Under the pieces are notes generated by a model. That model worked only from the letters and a program-made list of their open reading frames with translations, searched no databases and was not told the origin of the DNA. From assembly GCF_018130695.1 (NCBI RefSeq), contig NZ_JAFCJX010000011.1, forward strand, positions 124,001-188,000: DNA of 64,000 nt. Reading direction: 5' to 3'. Below, piece by piece: positions 1 through 8,753 of this stretch. The DNA comes from Bradyrhizobium jicamae (GTDB lineage: Bacteria; Pseudomonadota; Alphaproteobacteria; Rhizobiales; Xanthobacteraceae). Numbering within the stretch: position 1 is the first letter of the stretch; each line of letters starts with the position of its first letter. Made by a program: the position numbers and the translations under genes.

Positions 1-198
1 AAAAAAGCTCTGGCCGCTGCGCTTCGACAGCACCTCCGCCAATTGCCGTCCGACCAGATCGTAGCTTCCGCCGGGCGCAATCGGAACGATGATCTTCACC
101 GGACGCTCCGGATAGGCCGGTTGCGCGAGCGCCAGCGTGATGCCGACGCCGAAAGCCGCGAACGCAACTGCCATCCTTGCCAGCAAATGCCCTGTCAT
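1..198 (-). CDS. Bug-family (TctC-like) tripartite transporter substrate-binding protein, N-terminal part
   Basis: Only the first 66 codons are present; the gene runs off the left edge of the window. The visible protein starts with a hydrophobic signal peptide ending around ALAQ, followed by PERPVKIIVPIAPGGSYDLVGR, the typical opening of Bug/TctC periplasmic receptors. These capture carboxylates for tripartite tricarboxylate (TTT) transporters or act as orphan receptors. The ATG is at 198. The ligand cannot be inferred. No membrane components are visible in the window. Confidence 0.85.
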   Translation of the reverse strand, partial: MTGHLLARMAVAFAAFGVGITLALAQPAYPERPVKIIVPIAPGGSYDLVGRQLAEVLSKRSGQSFF

Positions 199-365
199 TG
201 CGTCCCCCCAAGCGACGGCGGCCTTCCGGATGAGCCGACCATGCGCCATGCCGAAGGGGTCGGCAACCACATGCCGGGCCGGATCGCCCGCATAACCTCG
301 GCGGTTGTGGAAATGCGTTGCCGGCTGACATAGGCTCGACCGGAGTCCAGTTCCGGAATGTCAGC

Positions 366-827
366 ATGGCCAGAACCAAGACACTTTTCACCATCGGCTA
401 TGAGCAGACGCCGTCGAAGGCCGTGCTCGACGAGCTCGAGGACGCCGGCGTCAAGCTCCTGGTCGACGTCCGCGCCATCGCCTCCTCGCGCCGTCCCGGC
501 TTCTCCAAGAGCCAGCTTGCCGCAGGGCTCGACGAGCGCGGCATCGCCTATCTGCATCTGCGCGGCCTCGGCACGCCCAAGACCGGCCGCGAGGCCGCGC
601 GGAGCGGCAAGTACGACGTGCTGCACAGGATCTATTCGGCGCACCTGAAGACGGTTCAGGCCAGAGAGGAGCTCGACGAGCTCTCCGCGCTGGTGAAGAA
701 ATCCGGCCCGGTCTGCATCCTCTGCTACGAGCGCGACCACACCAATTGTCACCGGCAATGGATCGCGGAGATCATCCAGGACCGCGACGGCGTGAAGGTG
801 AAGAATCTGGCCGCGCCGCAGGTCTAA
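366..827 (+). CDS. DUF488 family protein
   Basis: 153 residues. Conserved DUF488 features are visible: FTIGYEQ near the N-terminus, LLVDVR followed by SRRPGFSK, and a C-terminal CYERD...CHR motif whose Cys/His/Arg residues are family hallmarks. The biochemical role of the family is not established. An upstream start at 318 is possible, but the ATG at 366 gives the usual family N-terminus. It converges on the phzF-like gene and their stop regions overlap by four bases. Confidence 0.8.
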   Translation: MARTKTLFTIGYEQTPSKAVLDELEDAGVKLLVDVRAIASSRRPGFSKSQLAAGLDERGIAYLHLRGLGTPKTGREAARSGKYDVLHRIYSAHLKTVQAREELDELSALVKKSGPVCILCYERDHTNCHRQWIAEIIQDRDGVKVKNLAAPQV

Positions 828-1738
828 CCCTCCCCCTCCAGCTTGAACGTTCCCTCCATCATCTGCACGCAGGCCCCGCCGACATGCGCCGATACATTCG
901 CGCCATTCTGCTTGCACACGCGCGTCAGCAGCAGGCTCGGACGGCCCATGTCAAAGCCCTGGCCGATCGTCAGCTTCAGTTCGCCATCGCGCTGCGGGTC
1001 GAGCTCGGCCAGCAGCGCGGCCGCCGCGACCGTGGCGCTGCCGGTGGCGGGGTCCTCGATCAGGCCGCTCGATCCCGGAAAAAACATCCGCGCCTGCAGA
1101 TCGCAGGGCTTCTCCGCTGCAGGAACGTCGCGCGTGTAGAAATAGGCGGAGAAGGCGCCGTCCTTCGGGAAGAATCGGCTGAAGGCGGCAGCGTCGGGCT
1201 TGGCGCGGCGCACCGCATCGCGCGAGACGACCTCGAACACCAGGAACGGCGTGCCGACGCCGACGACTTGCGGCGCCTGACGATCCGTCTTGATCTCCTC
1301 CGGGCTCAGGGAGATCAGGGCTGCAACCTCGGCGGCGGACAACTGCGCCAGGCGCGACAGCGGCTGCGGCGCGGTCAGCTCGGTGGCCACGACCCTGCCT
1401 CCATCCCTGACGATGTCGACCGGCACCAGCCCGGCCTTCTCCTCGAAGCGCAGCTGCGGCTTTGGCTGCTTCGCGAGCGTCGCCAGCACGAAGGCGGTGC
1501 CGACATTGGGATGCCCGGCGAACGGAAGCTCGCGGACCGGCGTGAAGATGCGGACCTCCGCATCGTTCGCGGCATCCCGCGGCGGCAGCACGAAGGTGGT
1601 CTCGGAGTAGTTGAACTCGGTCGCGATCGACTGCATCTGCGCCGTCGTCAGTCCGCGTGCATCGAGCACGACGGCGAGCGGATTGCCGCCGAAGGCGCGG
1701 TCGGTGAAAACGTCGACGGTGATGTAGCGGCGCTGCAT
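824..1738 (-). CDS. PhzF family isomerase/epimerase-like protein
   Basis: 304 residues, full length for the PhzF family, which has a diaminopimelate-epimerase-like fold with two related halves. Visible motifs are DVFTDRAFGGNPLAVV at the N-terminus, FNYSETTFV containing the family's catalytic glutamate (about residue 45), PFAGHPNVGTA, and EDPATGSA in the C-terminal half. PhzF of phenazine synthesis isomerises trans-2,3-dihydro-3-hydroxyanthranilate. There are no other phz genes here, so the substrate is probably different and unknown. The ATG at 1738 matches the usual family start. Confidence 0.88.
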   Translation of the reverse strand: MQRRYITVDVFTDRAFGGNPLAVVLDARGLTTAQMQSIATEFNYSETTFVLPPRDAANDAEVRIFTPVRELPFAGHPNVGTAFVLATLAKQPKPQLRFEEKAGLVPVDIVRDGGRVVATELTAPQPLSRLAQLSAAEVAALISLSPEEIKTDRQAPQVVGVGTPFLVFEVVSRDAVRRAKPDAAAFSRFFPKDGAFSAYFYTRDVPAAEKPCDLQARMFFPGSSGLIEDPATGSATVAAAALLAELDPQRDGELKLTIGQGFDMGRPSLLLTRVCKQNGANVSAHVGGACVQMMEGTFKLEGEG

Positions 1739-1856
1739 TGCTGTTGTCCTCGTGCTTGATCGAGCGAAGTGCGATCACTTTAACATGCTCGCGGTGACGC
1801 TCTTCAGAACACTCGGTGCAATCTCCCTCTTCGGAGCACTCAGTACAATCAAACCT

Positions 1857-3197
1857 CTATCCCAGCTCCCACACCGTCATCGGACGGTCGTAGCCGCGGA
1901 CCGCGACCTCGCCGTGCGAGACCGCTTCGCCGCAGCCGTCGCCGAGCGCCTCGCGCACCGCTGACGAAATCAGCAGCTGCGAATTGAAATCCTTGTTCAG
2001 CGCCTCGAGCCGCGAGGCGAAATTCACGGTGTCGCCGATCACGGTGTATTCCTTGCGCCGGGGCGAGCCGATATTGCCGGCGACGACCTCGCCGATGTGG
2101 ATGCCGATGCCGATGCGCAAAGGCCAGCTCGTCGCCTTGTTGGCGCGCTCATTGGCCTCCAGCATCTCGCGTGCGGCGGCGACTGCGTGCTGCGCAGAGT
2201 CCTTGGATTCAAAGGGCGCTCCGAACAGCGCGAGGAAGCCGTCGCCGAGAAATTTGTTCACGATGCCGCCGTGGCGATCGAGGATGTCGACCAGCACGGC
2301 GAAGGCGCCGTCGAGTCGATCCACCACCTCCTGCGGCGAGCGGGTGCGGGCGGTCGCGGTGAAGCTGCGGAAATCGACGAACATCACGGCGACGTGGCGG
2401 ATGTCGCTGTGGGTCGACGCGCCTTCGGTCATCAAGCGCTCGACCACCTGCGGCGAGACGTGCTGGCCGAACAGATTGGTGATGCGGTCGCGCGCGGTCG
2501 CCGCCATGATGCTGGCGCCGAACTGGCGGCGCAGCTGCATGCCGACTGCGCCCGCCAACATGCCGCAGACCAGGATGATGACACTGCGCGCAGCGTGATA
2601 GAACAGCACCGGCTCGGGATCGACGCTGCCCGAGCGATGATAATACATCGCCATCCAGAACAGCTCGGCGGCCGCGACAAAGCCGGTGAAGGTCGAGAGC
2701 CAGAAATCCAGCCGCAGCGTCGAGGTGATGATGAAGATGAAATAGATAAGCGGCGCCACGAAGCCGAGCGCAGCGACCGAACCCATGTTGTCGATATGGA
2801 TCGCCAGCGCCACCGTCGGCATCGAGGTCTCGATCAGCGCGCCGATGTAGCGCCGGACCACCGGCAGATCGCGCCCCTGCCGCATGTGCCGGGTGATCGC
2901 GCCATGCACCCACCATTCGAACAGGATGAACGGCACGATGACCGAGTAGAGATAGGACGGCTTGAGGTTGCCGTGCCACACGCGCATCATGGCCTCGGGA
3001 TCGATGAAGTAGATGATCCAGACCATGACCCCGAGCACAGCGGCGGTGCCGATCAGCACCTTGATCCGCAGCAGCTCCGTGCTCATCACTTCCTGCATCA
3101 GCACATGCTGGAAGTCGGCCGTGACCGTTGCGTCCTGCGCCGTCTTTTCCCTGTCCACGATTCCAGCCATCGCTCCTGCCCCAGCCACTGCGATCAT
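1857..3197 (-). CDS. membrane-anchored class III adenylate/guanylate cyclase
   Basis: 446 residues. The N-terminal half (about 45-235) holds several hydrophobic segments; the C-terminal half is a class III nucleotide cyclase domain. Metal-binding aspartates sit in VAVMFVDFRSF and KFLGDGFLALFG, and the late motif is VIGDTVNFASRLE. It should make cAMP (or cGMP) from the triphosphate at the inner membrane face. The ATG at 3197 has GAGG upstream and lies only six bases after the ABC permease stop, so it is the last gene of the tetR-hlyD-ABC operon. That is an unusual place for a cyclase. An internal ATG at 3170 is an alternative start. Confidence 0.88.
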   Translation of the reverse strand: MIAVAGAGAMAGIVDREKTAQDATVTADFQHVLMQEVMSTELLRIKVLIGTAAVLGVMVWIIYFIDPEAMMRVWHGNLKPSYLYSVIVPFILFEWWVHGAITRHMRQGRDLPVVRRYIGALIETSMPTVALAIHIDNMGSVAALGFVAPLIYFIFIITSTLRLDFWLSTFTGFVAAAELFWMAMYYHRSGSVDPEPVLFYHAARSVIILVCGMLAGAVGMQLRRQFGASIMAATARDRITNLFGQHVSPQVVERLMTEGASTHSDIRHVAVMFVDFRSFTATARTRSPQEVVDRLDGAFAVLVDILDRHGGIVNKFLGDGFLALFGAPFESKDSAQHAVAAAREMLEANERANKATSWPLRIGIGIHIGEVVAGNIGSPRRKEYTVIGDTVNFASRLEALNKDFNSQLLISSAVREALGDGCGEAVSHGEVAVRGYDRPMTVWELG

Positions 3198-3203
3198 ATT
3201 GCC

Positions 3204-4367
3204 TCAATCGAGTGTCCGGCGGAAGCGCGTCACGGCGATGGTCATGGCGAACAGCATCAGGGCGATCAGCGCCAATGTGTCATATTGCAGGTTCTGCACC
3301 ACCGCGCCCTTCAGCATGATGGCGCGGACGATTCGAACGTAGTGGGTCAGCGGCAGGCCCTCGCCGATATATTGCGCCCAGACCGGCATGCCCATGAACG
3401 GGAACATGAAGCCGGAGAGCAGGATGCTCGGCAGGAAGAACATCATCGAGAGCTGCATCGCCTGCAGCTGGTTCTGCACGATGGTCGAGAAGGTGTAGCC
3501 GATCGACAGATTGGTGGTGATGAACAGCGTGGTCAGGAGCGCGAGCAGCGTCAGGCTGCCGAGGATGGGCACGCCGAACAGCAGCACGCCGATGCCGATG
3601 ATCAGCGTCGCCTGGATGAAGCCGACCAGGACATAGGGGATGATCTTGCCGAACATGACCTCTACCGGCTTGATCGGCATCGACAGCAGGCTCTCCATCG
3701 TGCCGCGCTCGATCTCGCGTGTCACCGACAGCGCGGTGAAGATCAGCATGGTCATGGTCAGGATGGTGCCGACCAGGCCGGGCACGATGTTGAGCCGCGA
3801 TTCCGCCGCCGGATTGTAGCGGGCATGCGTCCTGATCTCGAACGGCATCGACGGCGGATCGCCGGTATGCAGATCGTGGTCGAGTGCGGTCTGCACCAGC
3901 GGACCGAGCGCGCTGAGCGCAGATCCCGCGGCCACCGGATCGGTGGCGTCGGCCGCGACCAGCAGCGCCGGCTTGTCGCCGCGCCGGACCGCGCGCTCGA
4001 AGCCGCGGGGGATCTCGACGCCGAACAGCACCTTGCCGGATTGCAGCAGGTTGTCGAACTCCTCGACCGTGTGCACCTCGCGCGTGAAGCGGAAATAGGC
4101 GGTGTTCTCCATCGCCTTCAGGATCGAGCGGCCGAGATCGGAATCCTCCTGCATCAGCACCGCCGTCGGCAGATTGCGCGGCGTGGTGTTGATGGCGTAG
4201 CCGAACAAGGTGAGCTGCATGACCGGCAGCATGATGATCATGGCAAAGGAGACGCGGTCGCGGCGGAGCTGGATGAACTCCTTCACCAGCATCGCGTAAG
4301 AGCGCCGCCAGAAGCCGAATCTCGGCTCCCTCGCCTCGCTGTTGGGGATGGTGTCGGTTGCGCTCAT
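3204..4367 (-). CDS. ABC-2 type transporter permease (YbhR/YhhJ-like)
   Basis: 387 residues. One N-terminal membrane segment (about 40-60) is followed by a large extracytoplasmic domain and then five hydrophobic segments from about residue 195, the ABC-2 layout seen in YhbS/YbhR/YhhJ-type export permeases. The sequence TREIERGTMESLLSMPI is the typical coupling-helix region. Its start overlaps the stop of the ATPase gene by four bases (ATGA), so the two are probably translationally coupled. It is likely half of a drug or xenobiotic exporter with the adjacent ATPase and HlyD-type adaptor. Confidence 0.9.
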   Translation of the reverse strand: MSATDTIPNSEAREPRFGFWRRSYAMLVKEFIQLRRDRVSFAMIIMLPVMQLTLFGYAINTTPRNLPTAVLMQEDSDLGRSILKAMENTAYFRFTREVHTVEEFDNLLQSGKVLFGVEIPRGFERAVRRGDKPALLVAADATDPVAAGSALSALGPLVQTALDHDLHTGDPPSMPFEIRTHARYNPAAESRLNIVPGLVGTILTMTMLIFTALSVTREIERGTMESLLSMPIKPVEVMFGKIIPYVLVGFIQATLIIGIGVLLFGVPILGSLTLLALLTTLFITTNLSIGYTFSTIVQNQLQAMQLSMMFFLPSILLSGFMFPFMGMPVWAQYIGEGLPLTHYVRIVRAIMLKGAVVQNLQYDTLALIALMLFAMTIAVTRFRRTLD

Positions 4368-5317
4368 TGGAAATTATCCTTGGAGCGATTCATCAGGTCG
4401 ATAAACACGTCTTCGAGCGAGGGCTCACTCTCCTCGAAATGCCATCTGGGATTGCTGCGATAGGGCGCGATGGTCGCTTCCAGAGCCGCCTTGTCGCGGC
4501 CGGAGACGTGGAGGCTGGTGCCGAACGGCGCCACCATGTCGATGCCGGGCTTGCTGGTCAGTTCGTTCGACAGCCCGTTGAGATCTCCGGTGACCGTGTA
4601 GGTCGAGAGCGCCGAATGCGCGATCACCTCGTCCACCGTGCCGTGCGCCAGCAGATTGCCGTAGGCGATGTAGGCGATCTCGTGACAGCGCTCGGCCTCG
4701 TCCATGTAGTGGGTCGAGACCAGCACGGTGAGCCCGTCGGCGGCGAGCGCGTGGATCTCGTTCCAGAAATCGCGCCGCGCCTTGGGATCGACGCCGGCAG
4801 TCGGCTCGTCCAGTAGCAGCAATTGCGGATTGGGCAGCGTGCAGGCGCCGAGCGCCAGCCGTTGCTTCCAGCCGCCGGAGAGATTGCCGGCGAGTTGCTC
4901 CTCGCGGCCCTTCAGCCCGATCCGCGCGATCATCTCGCGCGCGGCCGCGACCGCATTCGGCAGGCCGTACAGCCGCGCGACGAATTCAAGGTTCTCCCGC
5001 ACCGAGAGATCCTGGTACAGGCTGAAGCGCTGCGTCATGTAGCCGACCTTGCGCTTGATCTTGTCGGCGTCGCGCCGGATGTCGTAGCCGAGGCAAGTGC
5101 CCTCGCCGCTGTCGGGTGTCAGCAGGCCGCAGAGCATGCGGATGGTGGTGGTCTTGCCGCTGCCGTTGGGACCGAGGAAGCCGTAGATCGAGCCGCGCCT
5201 GACCTGCATTGAGAGGTCGCGCACCACCGGCCGGCCGCTGAACGACTTTGACAGGCCTTTCACCTCGATGGCGATGCCAGCAGAGTTGGTGTGCGAGTTG
5301 GTGTGCACGTCGGTCAT
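4364..5317 (-). CDS. ABC transporter ATP-binding protein (YbhF-like)
   Basis: 317 residues with a single nucleotide-binding domain. Walker A is GPNGSGKTTT (about residues 54-63), the signature is LSGGWKQRLALG, Walker B is LLLLDEPTAGVD, and the switch histidine lies in VSTHYMDEAERC. A C-terminal extension of about 80 residues resembles the DrrA/CcmA-type tail. It energises the ABC-2 permease encoded next. Four-base ATGA overlaps join it to both the upstream hlyD gene and the downstream permease gene. E. coli YbhF has two such domains; this version has one. Confidence 0.92.
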   Translation of the reverse strand: MTDVHTNSHTNSAGIAIEVKGLSKSFSGRPVVRDLSMQVRRGSIYGFLGPNGSGKTTTIRMLCGLLTPDSGEGTCLGYDIRRDADKIKRKVGYMTQRFSLYQDLSVRENLEFVARLYGLPNAVAAAREMIARIGLKGREEQLAGNLSGGWKQRLALGACTLPNPQLLLLDEPTAGVDPKARRDFWNEIHALAADGLTVLVSTHYMDEAERCHEIAYIAYGNLLAHGTVDEVIAHSALSTYTVTGDLNGLSNELTSKPGIDMVAPFGTSLHVSGRDKAALEATIAPYRSNPRWHFEESEPSLEDVFIDLMNRSKDNFQ

Positions 5318-6105
5318 TGCCGGTTCGCCACGGGCGTCTTGGCGTTGAGATAGACGCTGATCGGCTGGCCGACGCGCAAGACGTCGGGCCGGCTCGGCCG
5401 CGCCTGGATCAGGTAAACGAGCTTGTTGCGCTCATCGAGGCTGTAGATGACAGGCGGGGTGTACTCCGCCGTGGTCGCGATGAAATAGATCTTCGCCGTG
5501 AGATCGGCCGCGCAATTGTCGCAGGTGACCTTCACCTCGTCGCCGATCGCAAGCTTCGGCAGCTCGGCCTCGGGCACGAAGAAACGCAGCTTCATGTTGC
5601 CGGGCGGCATGATCGACAGCACCGGCCGCTTTTCCGGCACCATCTCGCCCTCGCGGAAATAGATCTGCTGGATCGTGCCGGCAACCGGCGCGAAGCCACT
5701 GCGGCGCGCCAGCCGGGTCTGCGAGGTGACGACGCGCGCCTCGGCCACCCGCAGCGCCGACACCGCGGAATCGAGGTTCGCCTGCGTGCCCGCGCCGGTG
5801 CCGCGCAGCGAGTTGGCGCGGTCAAAGGTCTGCTGCGCGTTGGCCAGCGTCGCGCTGTTCTGGTTGAGGTCGGCCTTCTGCAGGTCGTCGTCGACCGAAT
5901 AGAGCTGGTCGCCGGTCTTGACCTCGTCGCCCTCGCGCACGTTGAGTTTTGTCACCCGGCCGGACTCGTCGGGGCTGACGAAGATCATGTCGGCCTCGAC
6001 CCAGCCCTGGAAGCCGGGGTCCTTCTTCTGGTTGCAGCCGGCCAGAGCCGTCGCCGTCGTCAGCGCCAGCACCGCAAACAGCTTCGTCATTCGCGACGAG
6101 GTCAT
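5314..6105 (-). CDS. HlyD-family periplasmic adaptor lipoprotein
   Basis: 263 residues. The N-terminus has a signal sequence ending in the lipobox LAGC (Cys near residue 23), so it is probably a lipoprotein. The body has the membrane-fusion-protein pattern: a lipoyl-like half (GRVTKLNVREGDEVKTGDQL), an alpha-hairpin rich in Ala/Gln/Asn, then the second lipoyl half and a beta barrel. It should bridge the ABC-2 exporter to an outer-membrane channel. It overlaps the tetR gene upstream and the ATPase gene downstream by ATGA. No outer-membrane factor gene is nearby. Confidence 0.9.
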   Translation of the reverse strand: MTSSRMTKLFAVLALTTATALAGCNQKKDPGFQGWVEADMIFVSPDESGRVTKLNVREGDEVKTGDQLYSVDDDLQKADLNQNSATLANAQQTFDRANSLRGTGAGTQANLDSAVSALRVAEARVVTSQTRLARRSGFAPVAGTIQQIYFREGEMVPEKRPVLSIMPPGNMKLRFFVPEAELPKLAIGDEVKVTCDNCAADLTAKIYFIATTAEYTPPVIYSLDERNKLVYLIQARPSRPDVLRVGQPISVYLNAKTPVANRQ

Positions 6106-6821
6106 GTCGTCCTCCGTTCGCCAAAAATCAGATCGAGATGCACCTTGAACATCGCCAGCGCATCCAGTGGCGCGTGCCGCGCAAACAGGCTCTGCCAGAT
6201 CACCGCGACCATCGCGGGCGCGATCAGCAATTGCGGATAACGCGCCAGCCCCTCGTGGCGGATTTCGCCGCGCGCGATCGCAAGCTCGATCAGCGCGCGC
6301 ATGCCGGCGAGGCCCTTGGAGACCACCTCGCGGTAGTAGAAATCGGCGATCGCCGGGAAGCGCGGTCCCTCGGCCACGATCACGCGCACGATGTCGCCGC
6401 GACGGGTCGACACGATCTCGTGGATGAAGGTCTCGACGAACCGCTCCACCGCGTCGCGGATCGAGCCGCCGATCGGCGGCGGCCCCGCCATGCGGCCGAT
6501 CAGCGGCACGATCGCGGTGCGGATCAGCTCCTCGAACATCGATTCCTTGTCCTTGAAGTGCAGATAGAGCGTGCCCTTGGCAACGCCTGCCCGCTTGGCG
6601 ACGTCATCGAGCCGGGTCGCCGCGAAGCCGCGGGTGAGGAACTCGTCCATCGCCGCCGCCACGATCGCCGCCCGCCGTTCCGCCGATTTTTCCGCGCGGT
6701 TCGATGCGGGTTTTTCAAGCTTGGGCGAGACGACCTTCGGCATCTTGGCCGCGGCGGCCCGGAGAATCGCCGGGCGTTTGGCGGGAGGTTTGCGCGAGGG
6801 TTTTGCGGCTCGTTTTGTCAT
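6102..6821 (-). CDS. TetR/AcrR-family repressor of the export operon
   Basis: 239 residues. A basic, Lys/Pro-rich N-terminal tail of about 45 residues precedes the TetR helix-turn-helix (AAIVAAAMDEFLTRGFAATR ... VAKRAGVAKGTLYLHFKDKE). The C-terminal ligand-binding part is typical of AcrR-like regulators. It is the first gene of the hlyD-ABC operon, and a near-perfect palindrome sits ten bases upstream of its ATG, so autorepression relieved by an exported compound is the likely mode. Its stop overlaps the hlyD start (ATGA). Confidence 0.92.
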   Translation of the reverse strand: MTKRAAKPSRKPPAKRPAILRAAAAKMPKVVSPKLEKPASNRAEKSAERRAAIVAAAMDEFLTRGFAATRLDDVAKRAGVAKGTLYLHFKDKESMFEELIRTAIVPLIGRMAGPPPIGGSIRDAVERFVETFIHEIVSTRRGDIVRVIVAEGPRFPAIADFYYREVVSKGLAGMRALIELAIARGEIRHEGLARYPQLLIAPAMVAVIWQSLFARHAPLDALAMFKVHLDLIFGERRTT

Positions 6822-6830
6822 GATCCATAT

Positions 6831-6850
6831 ATGACTGACTGGTCAGTCAT
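6831..6850. promoter_or_regulatory. TetR-type operator upstream of the export operon
   Basis: ATGACTGAC and GTCAGTCAT are perfect nine-base arms separated by TG, centred about 20 bases before the tetR ATG. Position and symmetry fit a TetR-family operator overlapping the operon's promoter. No second copy was seen in the window. Confidence 0.75.
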
Positions 6851-7700
6851 AGTCAACCTGGGCCGGCGCGGCGGGGTGTCACAGTGCCGTGATGCCTGCT
6901 TTGGGGATGGCTGGCCTTGATGGGGGTCAAGCCAGGAGGCATCTGCAACCACCAGCAGTGTCATCACCTGCGCATGCGGATGCGGGTGATCCAGTATTCC
7001 AGAGGCCGTCGTGCTCGACCCGATGGGCCGCGGCGTACTGGATCCACGCGTACGCGGGGATGACATTGAAACATGCGTCCGCATTCTCGCGACATGATTT
7101 GCCCGAGTTGTCCATCTCGTTCCGCCCTCTCTCGATAGCGAGGGCGCAGGGAAGACCGGGAGCACGCCGCCCCCGCGGTCTCGCGTGCAATGTGCACAAA
7201 AAAGTGCGCACACGAGCATACAGGTTTGGCTGAGACATCCGGCCCTCCCTGCGCGATGGCTTTACGGCTTATACGTGCTCGCCCTGGTGAGACTCTGCGT
7301 TTGTGCCACCATCATCCGCGATCGGCTTTGGACCTCTCGCGTGCTTGCCACCAGCATCGGGGCGGCAGGCCCACACGACTTCGCCGTCCGCCTTGCGCAC
7401 ACACGCCTGTCGCACGCTCAGCGGCCACCGCATCTGCACCCACGTTCGTGGCGTTCGCGAGCGCCCCTCGTGTCGGGTGAGACGATGCATTTTTAGCATA
7501 TTCAGAAGTTCGTGTAAATAGGAAATATTCTTGCATGAGCCGCTTGACAGCTTTTTCTGATTTGCCCGTCGTGTCGGATTTGCCACACCGCTGGTGCCGC
7601 CCGCTCGCGCGTCGGTGATGGCGCGTGATGAAATAACGCCGTCCCCTCGCCGCACCTGGTCATTGGAAGCCTCGCTTCCACCATCCCAATGGAGAGACCC
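6851..7700. repeat. 850-base gene-free stretch made of degenerate dispersed repeats
   Basis: No convincing gene lies here; the ORFs are short, overlap on both strands and have low-complexity compositions. The part around 7000-7065 contains a GTACTGGATCCACGCG / CGCGGGGATGACA element, and about 7120-7300 contains phrases such as CGAGGGCGCAGGGAAGACCGG and GCGATGGCTTTACGGCTTAT. I recall both as parts of repeats scattered through Bradyrhizobium genomes. This copy looks decayed. The last 190 bases are AT-richer and probably hold the promoter of the small secreted protein gene at 7701. Confidence 0.45.
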
Positions 7701-7913
7701 ATGACCAAATTGACCTTCGTGGCGGCAGCGCTGGTTGCGGCGGCGGCCTATACGACCGAGGCGGTGTCCGCACGCAGCCATGCGCCGGCACAGAACGCCC
7801 AGATGACGGCAATGACCGGCGCCGTCGGCGGTTGCGTGCGGGCGCCGAAAGCGGGCGCGTTCGCCTCGGCGCCCTACTCCGTGCCGCCCTGCATGCCGAA
7901 CCAGGCCAACTGA
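7701..7913 (+). CDS. small secreted hypothetical protein
   Basis: 70 residues. A GGAGAG ribosome-binding site at 7691-7696 precedes the ATG at 7701. The first ~24 residues form an Ala-rich signal peptide (MTKLTFVAAALVAAAAY ... VSA). The mature part is short with two cysteines (GGCVRAP, PPCMPN) that could form a disulfide. I recognise no domain. Its job is unknown; the ribosome-binding site and clean signal peptide argue that it is real. Confidence 0.65.
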   Translation: MTKLTFVAAALVAAAAYTTEAVSARSHAPAQNAQMTAMTGAVGGCVRAPKAGAFASAPYSVPPCMPNQAN

Positions 7914-7970
7914 CGGCGCGCATGATCGGGCCGGCAGCCTCCCGGCCGGCCGGATCGTCGACTCCTGCGC

Positions 7971-8165
7971 TTACGCCTCGTGGCAGGCCTGCCCCATCTC
8001 GATCCCGTGCCGGCGTCCGCGCGCGATGCCTTCGGCGATCGCTTTCGCGACGATCTCGGCATCCGCTGCCGAGAGATGGTTGAGCGGGCCCCACGAGCGC
8101 GCGATCTCGCGCGCGCGCTCCATGTCCCCGTAGATAGCAAAGGGAGCAAGCGGTTTGATTGTCAT
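7971..8165 (-). CDS. small conserved hypothetical protein
   Basis: 64 residues starting MTIKPLAPFAIYGDMERA and ending EMGQACHEA. It is mostly predicted helical with many Ala, Glu and Arg residues, has no signal peptide or membrane segment, and is probably cytoplasmic. The ATG at 8165 is preferred because GGAG lies about nine bases upstream; the longer ORF to 8282 adds an implausible N-terminus. Family memory suggests it is conserved in Bradyrhizobium, but no function is known to me. Confidence 0.6.
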   Translation of the reverse strand: MTIKPLAPFAIYGDMERAREIARSWGPLNHLSAADAEIVAKAIAEGIARGRRHGIEMGQACHEA

Positions 8166-8285
8166 GGGCGTGGCTCCGCAGCCGCAATGCGCGGCAGCGT
8201 ACAATGAGCCCGACCGGCCAGCTATGCGTTTGATCGCGCCATGGCCGCCTGTTGCGCCGCGCAGACGCATGACGCGCCACATCGA

Positions 8286-8696
8286 TCAGGTATGAAACTT
8301 CAGCCCATCCATGATCTTGTCGACCACCTTGCGCTCGGCGCGCACGGCAAGCCCGACGAGGTTGAGATCGGCGCGCACGACCGCCTTCACCACCTCGCGA
8401 TTGGCGGCATCATGCGTGGTCCTGAACATGTCCTCGGTGTAGAGCGCCGGCTTCACGTCCCGCGCAAGCGCGCGTTCCAGCGCCCGCGACAGCGCGGCAC
8501 GGTCGGCGCCGTAGATCAGGATCGGCTGGCCGATCAGGGACAGATAGCTCGTCCCCGATCCGTCCTGGTAGTTGTCGCCGATACATTCGGGAAAGGCGGC
8601 GGCGATGCCGCCGGCGAGAAAGGAAGCGACATTGAGTTTCTGCCAGGCTTCCAGGTTGGTGCGGATCACGACCGCGATCTTGGTGTCGAACTGCAT
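8286..8696 (-). CDS. DUF2000 family protein
   Basis: 136 residues from the ATG at 8696. The sequence opens FDTKIAVVIRTNLEAWQKLNVASFLAGG and continues with the family's central IYGAD region, matching DUF2000, a family of small alpha/beta proteins of unknown biochemical role. A GTG eight codons upstream (8720) is possible, but neither start has a strong ribosome-binding site. It lies in the same direction as the tautomerase gene upstream, 57 bases away, and may be co-transcribed with it. Confidence 0.75.
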   Translation of the reverse strand: MQFDTKIAVVIRTNLEAWQKLNVASFLAGGIAAAFPECIGDNYQDGSGTSYLSLIGQPILIYGADRAALSRALERALARDVKPALYTEDMFRTTHDAANREVVKAVVRADLNLVGLAVRAERKVVDKIMDGLKFHT

Positions 8697-8753
8697 GGCG
8701 CGAGTGTAGCGGCGTTTCACCGCCGATGACCAGAGCCGGCAGCAGCGATCGCC

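Noticed and set aside
2097..4463. 788-residue plus-strand ORF opposite the cyclase and ABC permease
   Set aside because: It is antisense to well-supported genes and its protein is made almost only of His, Arg, Asp, Gln and Glu, a typical shadow of GC-rich coding DNA.
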